Assembly: GCF_000243335.1 (NCBI RefSeq)
Contig: NZ_JH597773.1
Span: 50,244-114,243 of the forward strand
Source: Leptonema illini DSM 21528
GTDB taxonomy: Bacteria; Spirochaetota; Leptospiria; Leptospirales; Leptonemataceae
Direction: 5' to 3'
DNA length: 64,000 nt
In this document: piece after piece, positions 18,321 to 28,699 of the stretch
Layout of the letters: every line of letters begins with the position of its first letter
Numbering within the stretch: position 1 is the first letter of the stretch
Program-made: the position numbers and the translations under genes
The notes under the pieces: model-generated
The model's input: the letters and a program-made list of their open reading frames with translations, nothing else
Databases searched by the model: none
Told to the model about the DNA's origin: nothing

Positions 18321-19610
18321 TTACGGCGTCTGCTTCTTCAAGAAGTTCTCGGTCTCCCGCATCCACTGTTCGGCGCGACGCGTATAATTCCCGTCGGGGA
18401 ATTCCTGCACGGCTCTATTGAAGATCATATAAGCGGCCTCGTACTGCTGCACGTCGAAGAGCAGGATTCCCTTGCGAACAAGAGCGGCCTGATCAAGAGA
18501 GGCGTCGGGATTGGAAAGGACGCGATCGAACTGAGCATGCGATTCGTCGCGATCCTCAAGCGATGCATAGGCCTCGCCTGCTCTGAAAAATACATGTTCG
18601 AGCTGTCGGTAGATCTTATTGCGCAGCTTCACGTCTTTCAGCTGCTCGGGCGAGAGGCCGTTCAGAAGATCCGCCGCTTCCATGAAAAGCTTGAGCGCTT
18701 CACGATGATTGTTCTGCCGCGTGAGGTTGAGTCCCTTTGCATACAGCTCTTCGGCTCGCAGATAATCGGCCGGCTCTGTTCGCGCCCCCGGAGAAGCCTT
18801 CTTCGGTTTATCCGTGCCGGCCGGCTTCTTCCTGTCTTTCCTATCTTTCTTCGTGTCGCTCTTCTTCGGCTCTTCTTTCCTGAAGATGTCGTCGGCAAGG
18901 TGTACGTCAAACAGATCGGGATCGGATTCCGTCATATCGGCGAAGCGACGGGCCGACTCCCCCGAAAAAGCCGCATGAAAGTTGTCGGGATAATACTCAA
19001 CGGCGATGCGATAGCTCTTCTTCGCCTTCGTACGATCTCCCTTCTTCACGTAATAATCACCGAACGCCGAATGCACCCGAGATTGAATAATTCGATCCGT
19101 CGTGCGCGAAAGAAGAGACTGCAGAATAGAGCGGCCTTCATCTTCATGACCGGCCAGCAGAAGGATGCGTCCCAGCAGAAAATCGACGTTATCTGAAAGA
19201 GATCGATCGCCGATATCCTCTCGTTTCAGGGTGCGCAGATGTTCGAGCGCTCGCCGGTCGTCGCCCAGTCTGTAAAGCGCCGAGGCCAACCCGAATCGGG
19301 CCACCTGATTGACTTTGCGATCGGTATCATAAGAAAGGATGTTCGTATATAGCTCCATCGCCTTTGTCGCAGAATCCTTCGAATTCTGACGCAGATACTC
19401 TTCGGCGCGCAGCATGTCGCTTCGCAGCTCTTCTTCGGAATACGGCTTCGGTCGCCGTCCCTCGCCGCGATCGTCGGCAAGAGCTCCATCTGTGATTCTC
19501 TGCCCGGTGAAATCGGCGCGCATGCGGCCATAATCGAGGCCGACGACAAGAACGCCGGCTGCAAAGAGAAGCAATCCGCCTGTCAGGTAATAGATCTGTC
19601 GGGTATTCAT
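18321..19610 (-). CDS. Membrane-anchored TPR protein
   Basis: 429 residues. An N-terminal transmembrane segment (YYLTGGLLLFAAGVLVVGLDYG) anchors a large periplasmic region with TPR-like repeats at about 65-215 and again at about 285-425. A Lys/Asp-rich linker (KKSDTKKDRKDRKKPAGTDKPKK-like, near 255-280) separates them. It overlaps the upstream fibronectin-type gene by 4 nt, so the two probably work together at the envelope. It is convergent with the phosphatase-superfamily gene, only 5 nt apart and without an obvious terminator. Confidence 0.75.
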   Translation of the reverse strand: MNTRQIYYLTGGLLLFAAGVLVVGLDYGRMRADFTGQRITDGALADDRGEGRRPKPYSEEELRSDMLRAEEYLRQNSKDSATKAMELYTNILSYDTDRKVNQVARFGLASALYRLGDDRRALEHLRTLKREDIGDRSLSDNVDFLLGRILLLAGHEDEGRSILQSLLSRTTDRIIQSRVHSAFGDYYVKKGDRTKAKKSYRIAVEYYPDNFHAAFSGESARRFADMTESDPDLFDVHLADDIFRKEEPKKSDTKKDRKDRKKPAGTDKPKKASPGARTEPADYLRAEELYAKGLNLTRQNNHREALKLFMEAADLLNGLSPEQLKDVKLRNKIYRQLEHVFFRAGEAYASLEDRDESHAQFDRVLSNPDASLDQAALVRKGILLFDVQQYEAAYMIFNRAVQEFPDGNYTRRAEQWMRETENFLKKQTP

Positions 19611-21574
19611 CTTTTCATCCTTTCAAGACTGATACGATACCAGAAGAGGGCTCGCTCGCGATCATGTGCCTGGGCGACAGGATCTTTGAAGATCTCGCGA
19701 GCCTCTTCATACTTCTGCAAACGAAACTTCACAATACCGAGATAGAAAAGCGCCTTTGACCGCAGCTCTTCAGTAAGATCCGTACCGGCAAGATAGGCGT
19801 CGAGCTGCTCTTCGGCCTCTGTATAACGCGCCCCCGTAAAGGCCCCGGAGAGGATCTTCTCAAGTCGCGCAGCCGCATCTTCTGTCGGCCTCGACTCTTC
19901 TATCGTCAGCGGATGTCTCGAGAAGTATACGGCAATATACGTCTTCGTCGCCGGATCATATTCGGCCAGACTGTAGTAGTGATCGCCCGCTCCGGGGTTA
20001 CGATCGACGGCCGCTCCGTCCGAAACGGCAAAGTCACCGAGCAAAACGGCCTTTGATTGCAGAGCGGCAGGATCGTTAAGAGGTTCTTTTGCGCGAAAGG
20101 CCTGTATGCGCGTCGCCGCAGATCCCGGAACGACCTTCCAGTTCAATCGGACGTTTTCACCCTCGGGAATGATCTCGAATCCCGAGATAGCCGACTTCAG
20201 AGCATCATCGGGCTTGGTGTCGTCGGGTTTGGTATCATCGGGCTTCGTATCGGTAGCGGTGTCAGCCGTATCCGTTCGCGGAGCCCGCAAGCTCACGCCG
20301 AACATCGTAAAGGTACGACCGGCCTGGAATACGCTTAACAGCTCGCCCGACGTCGTAATCGGAAGCAGAGCATAATAGTACGTGCCCGCACCAAGTCCGC
20401 TGTCGCGAAAGCCGCCGCTGCCGGGAGATGCCGTTCCCAGCTCCTTTGAATTCGCAAGGATCTCGGCAGACGTAATCGGCATCGTATTACGAAAGACGCG
20501 ATACTCTTTAACCGTCGGGCCGGGATCAATCCAGATCAGCTGAATCGTATCGCCGCTTGCAAGAAAGGCCGTCAGCGACTCGGGCAGAAACGTATCATAC
20601 CGCACCTCAAGCTTGGGCCGTCTGTGCGTGTGTTCGATATAGGAGGCCTGATACTTCAGATCTCTGTAAACCTTGCCGGTAATGGCGTCACGCACGGCGA
20701 TGCCGTAATACATACGCTTCCCTTCGACGGCTCCTTCATCTGTGAAGAACGGAGTGCCCTCTCGCACCTTGCCCAGGTTAACGGCACGATCGATTCGCTC
20801 GGCCGAATCGATGGGCTCGGCGCTGCGAAAAATCTCGTATTCAATGCCGCGAATGGGCAGGCCCGGCCAGTTCAAGACGACTCCCTTTTCGGTGTCAAGG
20901 GCGGTCAGACTTTTGATATAAAAGTCCTCAGGCTTCAGGTTCGGATCGCGATCGGACTGTGTGGCCTCGGGCTTCTGTGGATCGGCAGGCTTCGATTTAT
21001 CCTGCCTGTACACCATAAAAGGCACGACCGTATAGTTCTGACCGGGCTTCAGTTCCAGCCGTCCGTCACGCGAAAGCTCGAATGCCGTTACGACGGCATA
21101 ATAGTACACGCCTTCGGGCATATCCCGGTTCAAGAAAACCTGCGTTCCCGCTGCAAGAGGCGGCGACGTCAGGTTATAGGCCTCAAGAAGGATGGCACGA
21201 TTGGCAATCGGCTTACTGTAGCGAACGACATAGATGGGCGTTGAGGCGTCAGGATACAGATCCCACGAGATCTTCGCCGTAAAGGGCTCGCTGGGCTCGG
21301 GCACGACGGTCAGGTTACGCACTTTAGGATACCCCGGATCAGCCGGATTCATTTGCGGATTGGTCGTGTTGTTCGCGTTTGGAGCGGTTTGAGAATCGGG
21401 TTTTGTCGAGCTCGGGCTGCCGTCTCCCGTTGCCAGAGGCAGCGGATCGATGCCCGGAATGTTCTTCGCCCTGTCGGCCCCCGCAAGCAAAACGGGCACA
21501 AGCAGCGCGCAGAGCAAAAAAAGATTCCGGATAGCCAAAAAGGCTTTTGCCGATTTTCCCGATTTCGCAATCAT
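19607..21574 (-). CDS. Secreted fibronectin-III-like/TPR protein
   Basis: 655 residues with a signal peptide (RNLFLLCALLVPVLLAGADR). Fibronectin-III-like beta sandwiches recur (VPEPSEPFTAKISWDLYPD, KGVVLNWPGLPIRGIEYEIF, LIWIDPGPTVKEYRVFRNTMP, NVRLNWKVVPGSAATRIQAF), each followed by GTYYYAL-like ends. That suggests four domains. A short Thr-Lys-Pro-Asp-Asp repeat (near residues 445-460) acts as a spacer. The last 80 residues are a TPR-like helical end. It is the first gene of a two-gene operon with the anchored TPR protein. An envelope scaffold or adhesin-like role is possible but unproven. Confidence 0.75.
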   Translation of the reverse strand: MIAKSGKSAKAFLAIRNLFLLCALLVPVLLAGADRAKNIPGIDPLPLATGDGSPSSTKPDSQTAPNANNTTNPQMNPADPGYPKVRNLTVVPEPSEPFTAKISWDLYPDASTPIYVVRYSKPIANRAILLEAYNLTSPPLAAGTQVFLNRDMPEGVYYYAVVTAFELSRDGRLELKPGQNYTVVPFMVYRQDKSKPADPQKPEATQSDRDPNLKPEDFYIKSLTALDTEKGVVLNWPGLPIRGIEYEIFRSAEPIDSAERIDRAVNLGKVREGTPFFTDEGAVEGKRMYYGIAVRDAITGKVYRDLKYQASYIEHTHRRPKLEVRYDTFLPESLTAFLASGDTIQLIWIDPGPTVKEYRVFRNTMPITSAEILANSKELGTASPGSGGFRDSGLGAGTYYYALLPITTSGELLSVFQAGRTFTMFGVSLRAPRTDTADTATDTKPDDTKPDDTKPDDALKSAISGFEIIPEGENVRLNWKVVPGSAATRIQAFRAKEPLNDPAALQSKAVLLGDFAVSDGAAVDRNPGAGDHYYSLAEYDPATKTYIAVYFSRHPLTIEESRPTEDAAARLEKILSGAFTGARYTEAEEQLDAYLAGTDLTEELRSKALFYLGIVKFRLQKYEEAREIFKDPVAQAHDRERALFWYRISLERMKR

Positions 21575-21644
21575 GACGTTCTCCTTGAATATCGGACTGC
21601 CTGAGAGCCGAATTCAACCATCAAAAAAAGAGTTTTTTTCCAGA

Positions 21645-22283
21645 ATGCGCGGACTGCCCTACTACGAAGAATCCGACTACCACCGCTACCTGCTCTCGCC
21701 GGCGCGGCGCGACCTCTTTCCCGTCGACCCCATCCTCGATGCCATCGAGTGGCGCGGCAACGAAAACGTGCTCGATTTCGGCATGGGCAACGGCTATTTT
21801 CTCAGCGGATTGCTACGGCGCACCGCTCCGAACGGACATGTGTGGGGTGCCGAATCTCAGGAGCTGCTCATCGACTACATTCTACGAAAAAAGGTAAAAG
21901 AAGACATCGAGCGCTTCACGCCCTTTTATGTGGAGCGGACGGAGCATCCGCTGCTGCCCGATTGGATCCCCATGATGGATATCATCTTCTGCTCGATCGT
22001 GCTCTCTACGTTTGCCGATCCGACATTGCCCATTAAAAGCGTGGGACGTGCCATGAAACCGGCCGGCAAGATCCTGATCGTCGACTGGGAACGCGTCGAA
22101 GCGCCATCGGGCCCTGCTCTCGTGCAGAAGATGTCGCTCGACCGCATGAAATTCTGCATCAACGAAGCCGGATGCCGTATCATGAAAGAATGGAAGATTA
22201 ATCCGTATCTCTATGGCCTTGTCATCGAAAAAGATCCGGAGCTTTTCGAAGAGCGGCACTTCCAGGACGCCGTTGAAAATTAA
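21645..22283 (+). CDS. Class I SAM-dependent methyltransferase
   Basis: 212-residue protein. VLDFGMGNGYFLSGLLRR near residue 40 is the SAM-binding glycine motif I. Acidic residues after beta-2 (WGAESQELL), IIFCSIVLSTFADP (motif IV region) and GKILIVDWERVEAPSGPAL (post-motif) follow the class I order. The UbiE/COQ5-like layout suggests a small-molecule or lipid methyltransferase; the substrate is unknown. I chose ATG 21645, since upstream in-frame ATGs back to 21450 overlap the divergent gene. The stop codon is followed at once by a structured repeat element (22284-22384). Confidence 0.8.
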   Translation: MRGLPYYEESDYHRYLLSPARRDLFPVDPILDAIEWRGNENVLDFGMGNGYFLSGLLRRTAPNGHVWGAESQELLIDYILRKKVKEDIERFTPFYVERTEHPLLPDWIPMMDIIFCSIVLSTFADPTLPIKSVGRAMKPAGKILIVDWERVEAPSGPALVQKMSLDRMKFCINEAGCRIMKEWKINPYLYGLVIEKDPELFEERHFQDAVEN

Positions 22284-22384
22284 GGCCCGCCCGCACCCCC
22301 TGCGTCCGGCGCGTGGCGCGATCCTGCGCCAGGCGCCGTCGCTTTCCCATCCATGGTCCGCTACGCAGGGGGAGCGGGCAGGCT
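22284..22384 (+). repeat. Structured intergenic element, copy A
   Basis: It begins directly after a TAA stop with GGCC. The outer stem pairs 22289-22305 with 22363-22379 (16 of 17 pairs) and continues outward past a C-A mismatch (22288/22380) with 22285-22287 pairing 22381-22383. Inside is a hairpin GGCGCGTGGCGC (22308-22319), loop GATCCT, GCGCCAGGCGCC (22326-22337), with one mismatch. A single-stranded stretch CGCTTTCCCATCC..TCCGCT follows. A related element with different stem sequence lies at 32945-33043. The remaining bases to 22582 are GC-rich with further short inverted repeats and no gene. Confidence 0.75.
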
Positions 22385-22582
22385 GGCACCGGGGCAATGG
22401 GACTTCTGGTCTAAGCCTGTCCCGGCTGCAGCGCTCCCGCCCGAAAGCGTGACACGGAGGTCAGAGCGGCCCTGGGGTGCCGGGCAGAGACACTATACTT
22501 CAGCTCGCAAAACGGCAGGGGGACCAGCAGGCTTTACGGAGAAGGGAATAAGGAAGAGGGGAAGGTTTAGAGTTCTACAGGT

Positions 22583-23143
22583 ATGAAGAAAGTCTACTGT
22601 CTTGTTCTATTGTTGCTTGGTGGCTGTGCAGGTACGGAAAGACACATTCCGCTTACTGCACACCATCGTACAGCAACAGAATGCAGAAACTGTGAGAAGA
22701 TCTGTATCGCTGTTTCAGACCGTACGACACTCTATAAAGATCGCAGCTACACGCTCCATGCGCAACAAGCCATTATAGATGAATTGCGCCACTCTCTAAG
22801 TGCTCAATTCCAAACTGAAATCTATCCTCGCTGTTCCATAGATTCTATGCTATTGCGACTAACGAAAATGGATGTTGTATTGGAATTTGACAGTTTCTTC
22901 TGGCCTGTGCTGGGGTGGAGCTTACGGCTTTCCCTTGATATGGAAACATATGCCGGCGGTACAACCAGGACCTTTCGTGCCTCTTCTGACTTTCTCGGCA
23001 ACGTGCGCCGTGACTTTTCAGTACCACCGGTCGAAAAGGTAGCTCGAACTGCGTTTCCTGCCGGCGTGGAGCAGGCATCATGTAGAGTTGCTCAGGCGCT
23101 TCTGAAAGCCTCTACAAACCAGTGCGAACCGAAAAGACCATAA
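22583..23143 (+). CDS. Putative lipoprotein of unknown function
   Basis: 186 residues. Signal peptide MKKVYCLVLLLLGGC with the lipobox LGGC (lipidated Cys at residue 15). The mature part has four more scattered Cys (ECRNCEKIC near residue 36) and a beta-rich core (VVLEFDSFFWPVLGWSLRLSLDMETYAGG). I do not recognise a family. Codon and base use are visibly more AT-rich than in the neighbours. It stands alone behind the GC-rich structured element, with AGGT a few bases before the ATG. These traits suggest acquired DNA, but that is inference. Confidence 0.7.
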   Translation: MKKVYCLVLLLLGGCAGTERHIPLTAHHRTATECRNCEKICIAVSDRTTLYKDRSYTLHAQQAIIDELRHSLSAQFQTEIYPRCSIDSMLLRLTKMDVVLEFDSFFWPVLGWSLRLSLDMETYAGGTTRTFRASSDFLGNVRRDFSVPPVEKVARTAFPAGVEQASCRVAQALLKASTNQCEPKRP

Positions 23144-23204
23144 CATAGAAGCGATTTCGTAAGAACGGCCTGATCTCATCGCTATCTGTTAGCTCTCTGT
23201 CTCT

Positions 23205-24662
23205 TCAATCCACCGGCCAGCCCACCCTGCCCTCTGCCTGGAGCTTGAGTTTTACAAGCTGGCCGCGGCGCAGAGTCGTTGTGTCGCTGATGGGAACATT
23301 GAGACGAAGAAATTCGCCGGTTAACGCTTCCATAAAGAGAGAACTGCCGACCTCTTTTGCTTCTGCCTTTGCCTCTCCTTCAAGAACGCCTTCGACGATA
23401 CTTCCGTCCATGCGGCGATAGAACGATTCCATAGCGGCTTCTTTATGTGCCGCCACGCGCTGCATGCGTTCTTTGACGGTGGTTCCGTGCACACGTCCGG
23501 GCATGACGGCGGCAATCGTTCCCTCGCGAGGCGAAAAAGGAAAGGCGTGTACGCCGGCAATATCAAGATCGACGAGAAGCTTCAGTGAATCTTCGAAATC
23601 GGCGTCGGTTTCGCCCGGAAAGCCGACCATGAGATCGGTGCCGAGAAAGACGTCGGGGTTGATCGATCGTACCTTTTCGATTCGCATGCGGAAGGTTTCG
23701 GGCGTATAACTGCGTTTCATCTGCCGCAGAATATTCGCCGAGCCGCTCTGCACGGGCACGTGCAGATAGTTACAGAATCTCGGATGCAGGCTGAGTTCGG
23801 CAAGGCGCTCGTTTACGTCGGACGGCTCGATGCTTGAGAGGCGAATGCGCGCATGCTTCACCGTTTCAAGCATGCGTTCCAGCAGATCGGCAAAGCGCAT
23901 GTTATTCTCGCGAAACCATCCCAGATTGACCCCAGTGAGAACGATCTCGGGAATTCCCGCCTCGTCCATACGCCGTAGATGCGCCATGATCTCGGCCGCA
24001 TCGCGCGAGATGCCGCCTCCTCTTGCCTGGGGAATCTTGCAGTAGCTGCACTTGCGGTCGCATCCGTCCTGTATTTTCAGATACGCCCGGCTGTGATCGA
24101 CGGGAAACACGTCGCCATAGGCAAAGGGATCGGTTAACACCGCCCTTTTACCGCGTCCCGGATCGGCGATGGCGCCGCCAGAGAGCGAGACCTGCGCGGA
24201 TGGAGGCGATTGTGTCGTGCGCAACGAATGCACTGATTGCGAAACAGGGTCGGCGTCGGAACGGCGTTCCTCTTCAAGCATGCCTTCGATGATCTCGAAG
24301 ATATTCGATTTACGATCGTTGCCGACGACGGCGCGCACGCCAGGGATGCCGAGGATCTTTTCTGGGTCGGTCTGCGCATAGCAGCCCGTCACAAAGATGC
24401 GGGCCTGCGGATTGCGTCGCAGCACCTGTCGGATGATATTTCGATTTCGCGCGTCGGCCGATTCGGTGACGGTGCACGTATTGATGATGGCGATGTCGGG
24501 CCCGTCGGTTAACGGCACGATGCGATAGCTGTGCCGGCCGAATCGGTTCAGTATGCCGTCGGATTCATACTGATTCAGACGGCATCCGAGAGTGTGAATG
24601 CCTACGCTGAGTTCAGTCGATTCGGTCGAGGTTGCTTTTTGCAACGGCGTACTCTCCATCAA
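23205..24662 (-). CDS. mtaB: tRNA t6A37 methylthiotransferase MtaB
   Basis: 485-residue radical-SAM methylthiotransferase that converts t6A37 to ms2t6A37 in ANN-decoding tRNAs. The N-terminal UPF0004 domain begins with IHTLGCRLNQYESDG and has INTCTVTESAD and FVTGCYAQTDPE, which supply the auxiliary cluster Cys. The radical-SAM core has DGCDRKCSYCKIPQARGGG. The length and motif spelling are MtaB-type, distinguishing it from MiaB, which is also in this window. The annotated ATG overlaps the upstream TPR gene by 50 nt; the true start may be slightly downstream. Confidence 0.9.
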   Translation of the reverse strand: MMESTPLQKATSTESTELSVGIHTLGCRLNQYESDGILNRFGRHSYRIVPLTDGPDIAIINTCTVTESADARNRNIIRQVLRRNPQARIFVTGCYAQTDPEKILGIPGVRAVVGNDRKSNIFEIIEGMLEEERRSDADPVSQSVHSLRTTQSPPSAQVSLSGGAIADPGRGKRAVLTDPFAYGDVFPVDHSRAYLKIQDGCDRKCSYCKIPQARGGGISRDAAEIMAHLRRMDEAGIPEIVLTGVNLGWFRENNMRFADLLERMLETVKHARIRLSSIEPSDVNERLAELSLHPRFCNYLHVPVQSGSANILRQMKRSYTPETFRMRIEKVRSINPDVFLGTDLMVGFPGETDADFEDSLKLLVDLDIAGVHAFPFSPREGTIAAVMPGRVHGTTVKERMQRVAAHKEAAMESFYRRMDGSIVEGVLEGEAKAEAKEVGSSLFMEALTGEFLRLNVPISDTTTLRRGQLVKLKLQAEGRVGWPVD

Positions 24663-25386
24663 GCTCCAGCGCCTTACGATAATACTGTCGCGCCAGGTTC
24701 AGCTTCTCTTCTTTCTGCGTCGGATTGGCCTCTGCCAGTCGCTCGTTTACGATGCCGAGGTTGTTATACAGACGCTTCGTCCACTCTTTATCGGTCATCT
24801 TAATACGCAGGGCGTTCTTGAACCTGAAGTCAGCCGTCTCATAGCTGCCTTCAAGCATGTAGATAAGACCGTCGAGATAGATGGCAGGAAAGAAGTTCGG
24901 ATTCTTAGCGATGATGGCCTCTACCTGACGACGGGCATCGGCATATTTCTTCTGTTCGAGAAAGGTGGCGGCCAGCTCATAGCGAACCCAGTGCTCGTCG
25001 GGAAACTTGCCCGCCGTACGACGCATCATCTCAAGCGCCTTTGCCGTCGCTCCTTTCTCGCGCTGCAGCGTCGCCATATAAAGGGCCGGACCCGGCTGAT
25101 CGGGATGCTCCTTCATCGCATAGAGCATATGCGCCATCGCCGAATCAATGTTGCCCTGACGATGGTAGTTCGCCGCCGCCAGCATACGCAGCTCAAGCGA
25201 TCCTTTATTCGCATCAAAGACCGAACGGATCAACTCAAGAGATTGCTCGTACTGCCCGGCCCTGTAGAGCTTTACGGCCTCGGCGTATTCGGGTGGAGCG
25301 GCAAACAGAGCCGAGCCTGCAGCCGAAGCAAAAACGATCGCAATAGCCAGGCAGGAGAAGGATAAAGAAGAGATGCGGTTTTTCAT
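24613..25386 (-). CDS. Secreted TPR protein
   Basis: 257 residues with a signal peptide (LSFSCLAIAIVFASAAGSALFA). At least five TPR-like helix pairs run the full length, such as AVKLYRAGQYEQSLELI (about 38-54), ALEMMRRTAGKFPDEHWVRYEL (about 116-137) and LARQYYRKALELDGEYAVAKSNL near the end. It probably acts as a periplasmic protein-interaction scaffold. It overlaps mtaB by 50 nt and may be cotranscribed with it; no functional tie to tRNA modification is evident. Confidence 0.75.
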   Translation of the reverse strand: MKNRISSLSFSCLAIAIVFASAAGSALFAAPPEYAEAVKLYRAGQYEQSLELIRSVFDANKGSLELRMLAAANYHRQGNIDSAMAHMLYAMKEHPDQPGPALYMATLQREKGATAKALEMMRRTAGKFPDEHWVRYELAATFLEQKKYADARRQVEAIIAKNPNFFPAIYLDGLIYMLEGSYETADFRFKNALRIKMTDKEWTKRLYNNLGIVNERLAEANPTQKEEKLNLARQYYRKALELDGEYAVAKSNLDRID

Positions 25387-25443
25387 AGCGACTCAACCGG
25401 ATTATCGGCACGGATCAGCGGGCCAATCAATTTTCGAAAAACG

Positions 25444-25941
25444 TCAGAGCTGACGGTCACGACGCTCTTCGGCGGCGACGGGCAGAATCGAAGGAACGGG
25501 AAAGTTGCGTGAAGGATCGGCAGAAAGAAATCGAATGCGCAGAACAGGTCGTTTTGCAAGCAGGGCATGTTCGATCGCCTCGTCGCCGACGTAGGTCTGT
25601 TCGTTCCAGTACAGCACAGGCAGGTCGATCTCGGCGTTGTGACGCAGAACGGGCTCCGCTCCTCTGCCATCAAGCAGCTGCGCCGGACTGAGGCGGCCCT
25701 TGCCCGAGTACTCATGCCCGCGATGGCGGAATTCATATTCGAGCTCAAGCTCGTCGGCATCGGCCGGAACGCGAATCGATCGAATGCCGGCCACGGCCTG
25801 AAAGCTGCGCTTCAGGCGCCAGTTATAGAATCGCAGGCCGAGCAGGATGGCCAATCCGACGCCGATGAGGGCGAACACCCAGGCAGCGATGCCGGGCGTG
25901 GCCGTCAGAGCGGACGAAAGTGCGGATTGCCATCCTTCCAT
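25444..25941 (-). CDS. Small membrane-anchored protein
   Basis: 165 residues with one N-terminal transmembrane segment (GIAAWVFALIGVGLAILLGLRFY, about residues 17-39) and a beta-rich domain. Text such as LELEYEFRHRGHEYSGKGRLSPAQLL and IDLPVLYWNEQTYVGDEAIEHALL resembles the DUF3592-like pattern of a small membrane protein carrying an extracytoplasmic beta domain; I cannot confirm the family. It lies 43 nt after clpC on the same strand and could be the last gene of that unit. Confidence 0.6.
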   Translation of the reverse strand: MEGWQSALSSALTATPGIAAWVFALIGVGLAILLGLRFYNWRLKRSFQAVAGIRSIRVPADADELELEYEFRHRGHEYSGKGRLSPAQLLDGRGAEPVLRHNAEIDLPVLYWNEQTYVGDEAIEHALLAKRPVLRIRFLSADPSRNFPVPSILPVAAEERRDRQL

Positions 25942-25984
25942 ACTCTGTTACCTTCTTCGATGCGATCTCGCGATACGAAAGCTC

Positions 25985-28588
25985 TCAGGTCAGCTGACCT
26001 GAGTTTGCCGGGCGAACCGACGGCGAGTTGCGAACGGAAACGCCGCGCAGCTTGAGCTGAGCCGCTTCCTTCTCTTTCTTCTGCGCCTCTTTACGGGCAC
26101 GCTCGGCCAGCTTCTCGGCATACAGCGCCTCGTACTCCGCCCATTCCTGTTCGTCGTACTTCAAAGAGCGTTTGCCCTTTTCGTCTGCCTCGGACCGGAT
26201 CAGGATCTTTGTAGGCTCACGAAAGGCCCCTTCGAGGAAGCGGTTCGCCATATAGTCCTCAACCTCGCGCTGCAAAGCGCGACGCAGCGGACGGGCGCCG
26301 AACTTCTCGTCGAAGCCGATCTCGGCAAAGTAATCGCGACCCGAATCGTCGATCTCGACAAGGATCTTGCGGTCAAAGAGCTGCTCGTTCAACCGACGCA
26401 GCATGATTCCGACGATTTCTTTGATCTGCTCTTTGTTAAGCGGATGAAAGAAGATGATCTCGTCGATTCGGTTCAGGAATTCGGGGCTGAAATGTTTTTT
26501 CAGCGCCTCCATCGCCTTCTCGCGACGTCCGATCTCGACCTGAGCGGCGTCTTCGGAGAATCCCATCTTGCCGCCTTTTTGCATCTCACGGGCGCCGAGA
26601 TTCGACGTCATGATGATGATGGTGTCGCGGAAGTCTACCTTGCGACCATGTGTATCGGTCAGCGTTCCTTCTTCGAGGATTTGAAGCAGGATGTTGAAGA
26701 TGTCGGGATGCGCCTTCTCGATCTCGTCGAAAAGCACGACGGAGTACGGACGACGGCGCACATACTCGGTGAGCTGCCCGGCATCGTCATAACCGACATA
26801 GCCCGGAGGCGAACCAATCAACTTCGATACGGAATGAGGCTCCATGTACTCCGACATATCAAGACGGAAGAGAGCGTCTTCGGTACCGAAGAGAAACTCG
26901 GCCAGCGTGCGGGCGAGCTCGGTCTTACCGACGCCCGTCGGCCCGAGAAGAACAAACGAGCCCGACGGCTTGCGCTGATCCTTGAAGCCGGTACGCGAAC
27001 GACGCACGGCGCGGCTGACGAGATGAAGCGCATCGGACTGACCGACGACGCGTTTTTGCAGCTCTTCTTCCATACGCAGAAGCTTCGAGGCCTCGCTCTC
27101 TTCGATCTTTTCAAGAGGGATGCCCGTCCACATGCTGACGACGGAGTAGATATCTTCAGAGATGATCTCGATGGCCGAGCTCGACAGCTTCTCCTGCCAT
27201 TCGCGATTGATATCTTCAAGCTCCTGCTTTTTCAGATTGATCTCGTCGCGAACCTGTGCGGCCTTCTCGTATTCCTGCGCCTTCACAAGATCGTCTTTCT
27301 TGCGCGTTAACAGCTTCACCTCTTCTTCGAGGGCAAGGATCTCTTCGGGTCGCGAAGAATTCTGCAGTCGGGCGCGCGAGCCGGCCTCGTCGATGATGTC
27401 GATGGCCTTATCGGGCAGGAAGCGCTCGGTGATATAACGCTCCGACAGCTTCACGGCAAGCTCGATCGAATCCTCGGTGTAAACAACACGGTGATGCTCT
27501 TCGAAGGTCTTCTTGAGACCTTTGAGAATGAGGATCGTGTCGTCGATCGACGGCTCTTTAACGTGAATGGGCTGGAAGCGACGCTCAAGCGCCGAGTCTT
27601 TCTCGATATACTTGCGGTATTCGGTAAGCGTCGTAGCGCCGATGCACTGGATCTCGCCGCGGGCAAGGGCCGGCTTCAGCATATTCGCCGCATCGATCGC
27701 TCCTTCGGCAGCACCGGCGCCGATCAGCGTATGCAGCTCGTCGATGAAGATGATGACGTTCTTCGAGTTCTGAATCTCGCGAATGATCTTCTTCAAACGA
27801 TCTTCAAACTCGCCGCGGTATTTCGTACCGGCAACAAGGGAGGCCAGATCAAGGGCGATTACCCTCTTATCAAAAAGCAGATCGGGCACTTCCATCGAGA
27901 CGATGCGCGAGGCCAGGCCTTCGACGATGGCCGTCTTACCGACGCCTGCCTCGCCGATCAAGACGGGGTTATTCTTCGTCTTGCGGCAGAGCACCTGCGT
28001 CAGACGAAGGATCTCCATATCGCGGCCGATAACGGGATCAAGTTTCTTATCGGTGGCAAGGGCGGTCAGGTCGCGGGCAAACTCGTCGAGAGTCGGCGTG
28101 CGCGACTTCTCCGTCGTCGCCGGACGCGTCGCCGGTGCCGGACCGGCAGAGGCCACGCCGAGGATGCGCAGGATCTCGCCTTTGATGACCGAATAGTTCA
28201 CCTGAAAGGAGGCAAGGGTCGCCCCGGCGATGTTGTTGTTGTCTCGTAAAAGGGCGAGCAGGATGTGCTCGGTGCCGACGTAGTTATGCTTGAGACGGCG
28301 CGCCTCTTCTTTCGAGTAATCGATGATCTTCTGGTATTTATCGGGATTCGGCGACAGCTCGAGCAGCATGGCACTGCCGCCCTGACGCGACCGACGCTCC
28401 ACCTCTTTCTTCAGCTGCTTCAGATCGATGCTCAGATTCTTGAGGATCTTGATGGCAACCGAATCCTCTTCGCGAAGAAGGCCGAGAAGGATATGCTCGG
28501 GGCCGATCATGTCGTGGCCGAGGCGCTTCGCCTCTTGCTGTGCGTATTCGTTTATGACCCGTTTGGCTCTTTTCGTAAAATCAAACAT
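25985..28588 (-). CDS. clpC: ATP-dependent Clp protease ATP-binding subunit ClpC
   Basis: 867-residue Hsp100 unfoldase. N-domain at residues 1-145 with two Clp repeats ([24 protein letters not shown]). First AAA+ module has Walker A GEAGVGKT at about 212-219. The middle domain carries a UVR-type motif ([19 protein letters not shown]), the hallmark that separates ClpC from ClpA and ClpB. Second AAA+ module has GPTGVGKTE and Walker [14 protein letters not shown]. It would feed ClpP; no clpP is in the window. The gene follows a McsA-McsB fusion by 111 nt, mirroring the mcsA-mcsB-clpC order of Firmicutes. A 20-bp palindrome covers its stop codon. Confidence 0.96.
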   Translation of the reverse strand: MFDFTKRAKRVINEYAQQEAKRLGHDMIGPEHILLGLLREEDSVAIKILKNLSIDLKQLKKEVERRSRQGGSAMLLELSPNPDKYQKIIDYSKEEARRLKHNYVGTEHILLALLRDNNNIAGATLASFQVNYSVIKGEILRILGVASAGPAPATRPATTEKSRTPTLDEFARDLTALATDKKLDPVIGRDMEILRLTQVLCRKTKNNPVLIGEAGVGKTAIVEGLASRIVSMEVPDLLFDKRVIALDLASLVAGTKYRGEFEDRLKKIIREIQNSKNVIIFIDELHTLIGAGAAEGAIDAANMLKPALARGEIQCIGATTLTEYRKYIEKDSALERRFQPIHVKEPSIDDTILILKGLKKTFEEHHRVVYTEDSIELAVKLSERYITERFLPDKAIDIIDEAGSRARLQNSSRPEEILALEEEVKLLTRKKDDLVKAQEYEKAAQVRDEINLKKQELEDINREWQEKLSSSAIEIISEDIYSVVSMWTGIPLEKIEESEASKLLRMEEELQKRVVGQSDALHLVSRAVRRSRTGFKDQRKPSGSFVLLGPTGVGKTELARTLAEFLFGTEDALFRLDMSEYMEPHSVSKLIGSPPGYVGYDDAGQLTEYVRRRPYSVVLFDEIEKAHPDIFNILLQILEEGTLTDTHGRKVDFRDTIIIMTSNLGAREMQKGGKMGFSEDAAQVEIGRREKAMEALKKHFSPEFLNRIDEIIFFHPLNKEQIKEIVGIMLRRLNEQLFDRKILVEIDDSGRDYFAEIGFDEKFGARPLRRALQREVEDYMANRFLEGAFREPTKILIRSEADEKGKRSLKYDEQEWAEYEALYAEKLAERARKEAQKKEKEAAQLKLRGVSVRNSPSVRPANSGQLT

Positions 28589-28699
28589 GAAAGACCTCTA
28601 CTGATAAGAAAGAGGGATTCCTCTCCCTGTCATTCCTTTTTCACTATCGGCCGCCTGCTCCCATTTCAAAGAGAAAAGCGTCGAAATCGATATGCGCCA

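Noticed and set aside
25984..26003. 20-bp perfect palindrome over the clpC stop codon as a terminator
   Set aside because: No T-run follows, and the next gene continues on the same strand 43 nt away. It may be chance in a coding end.
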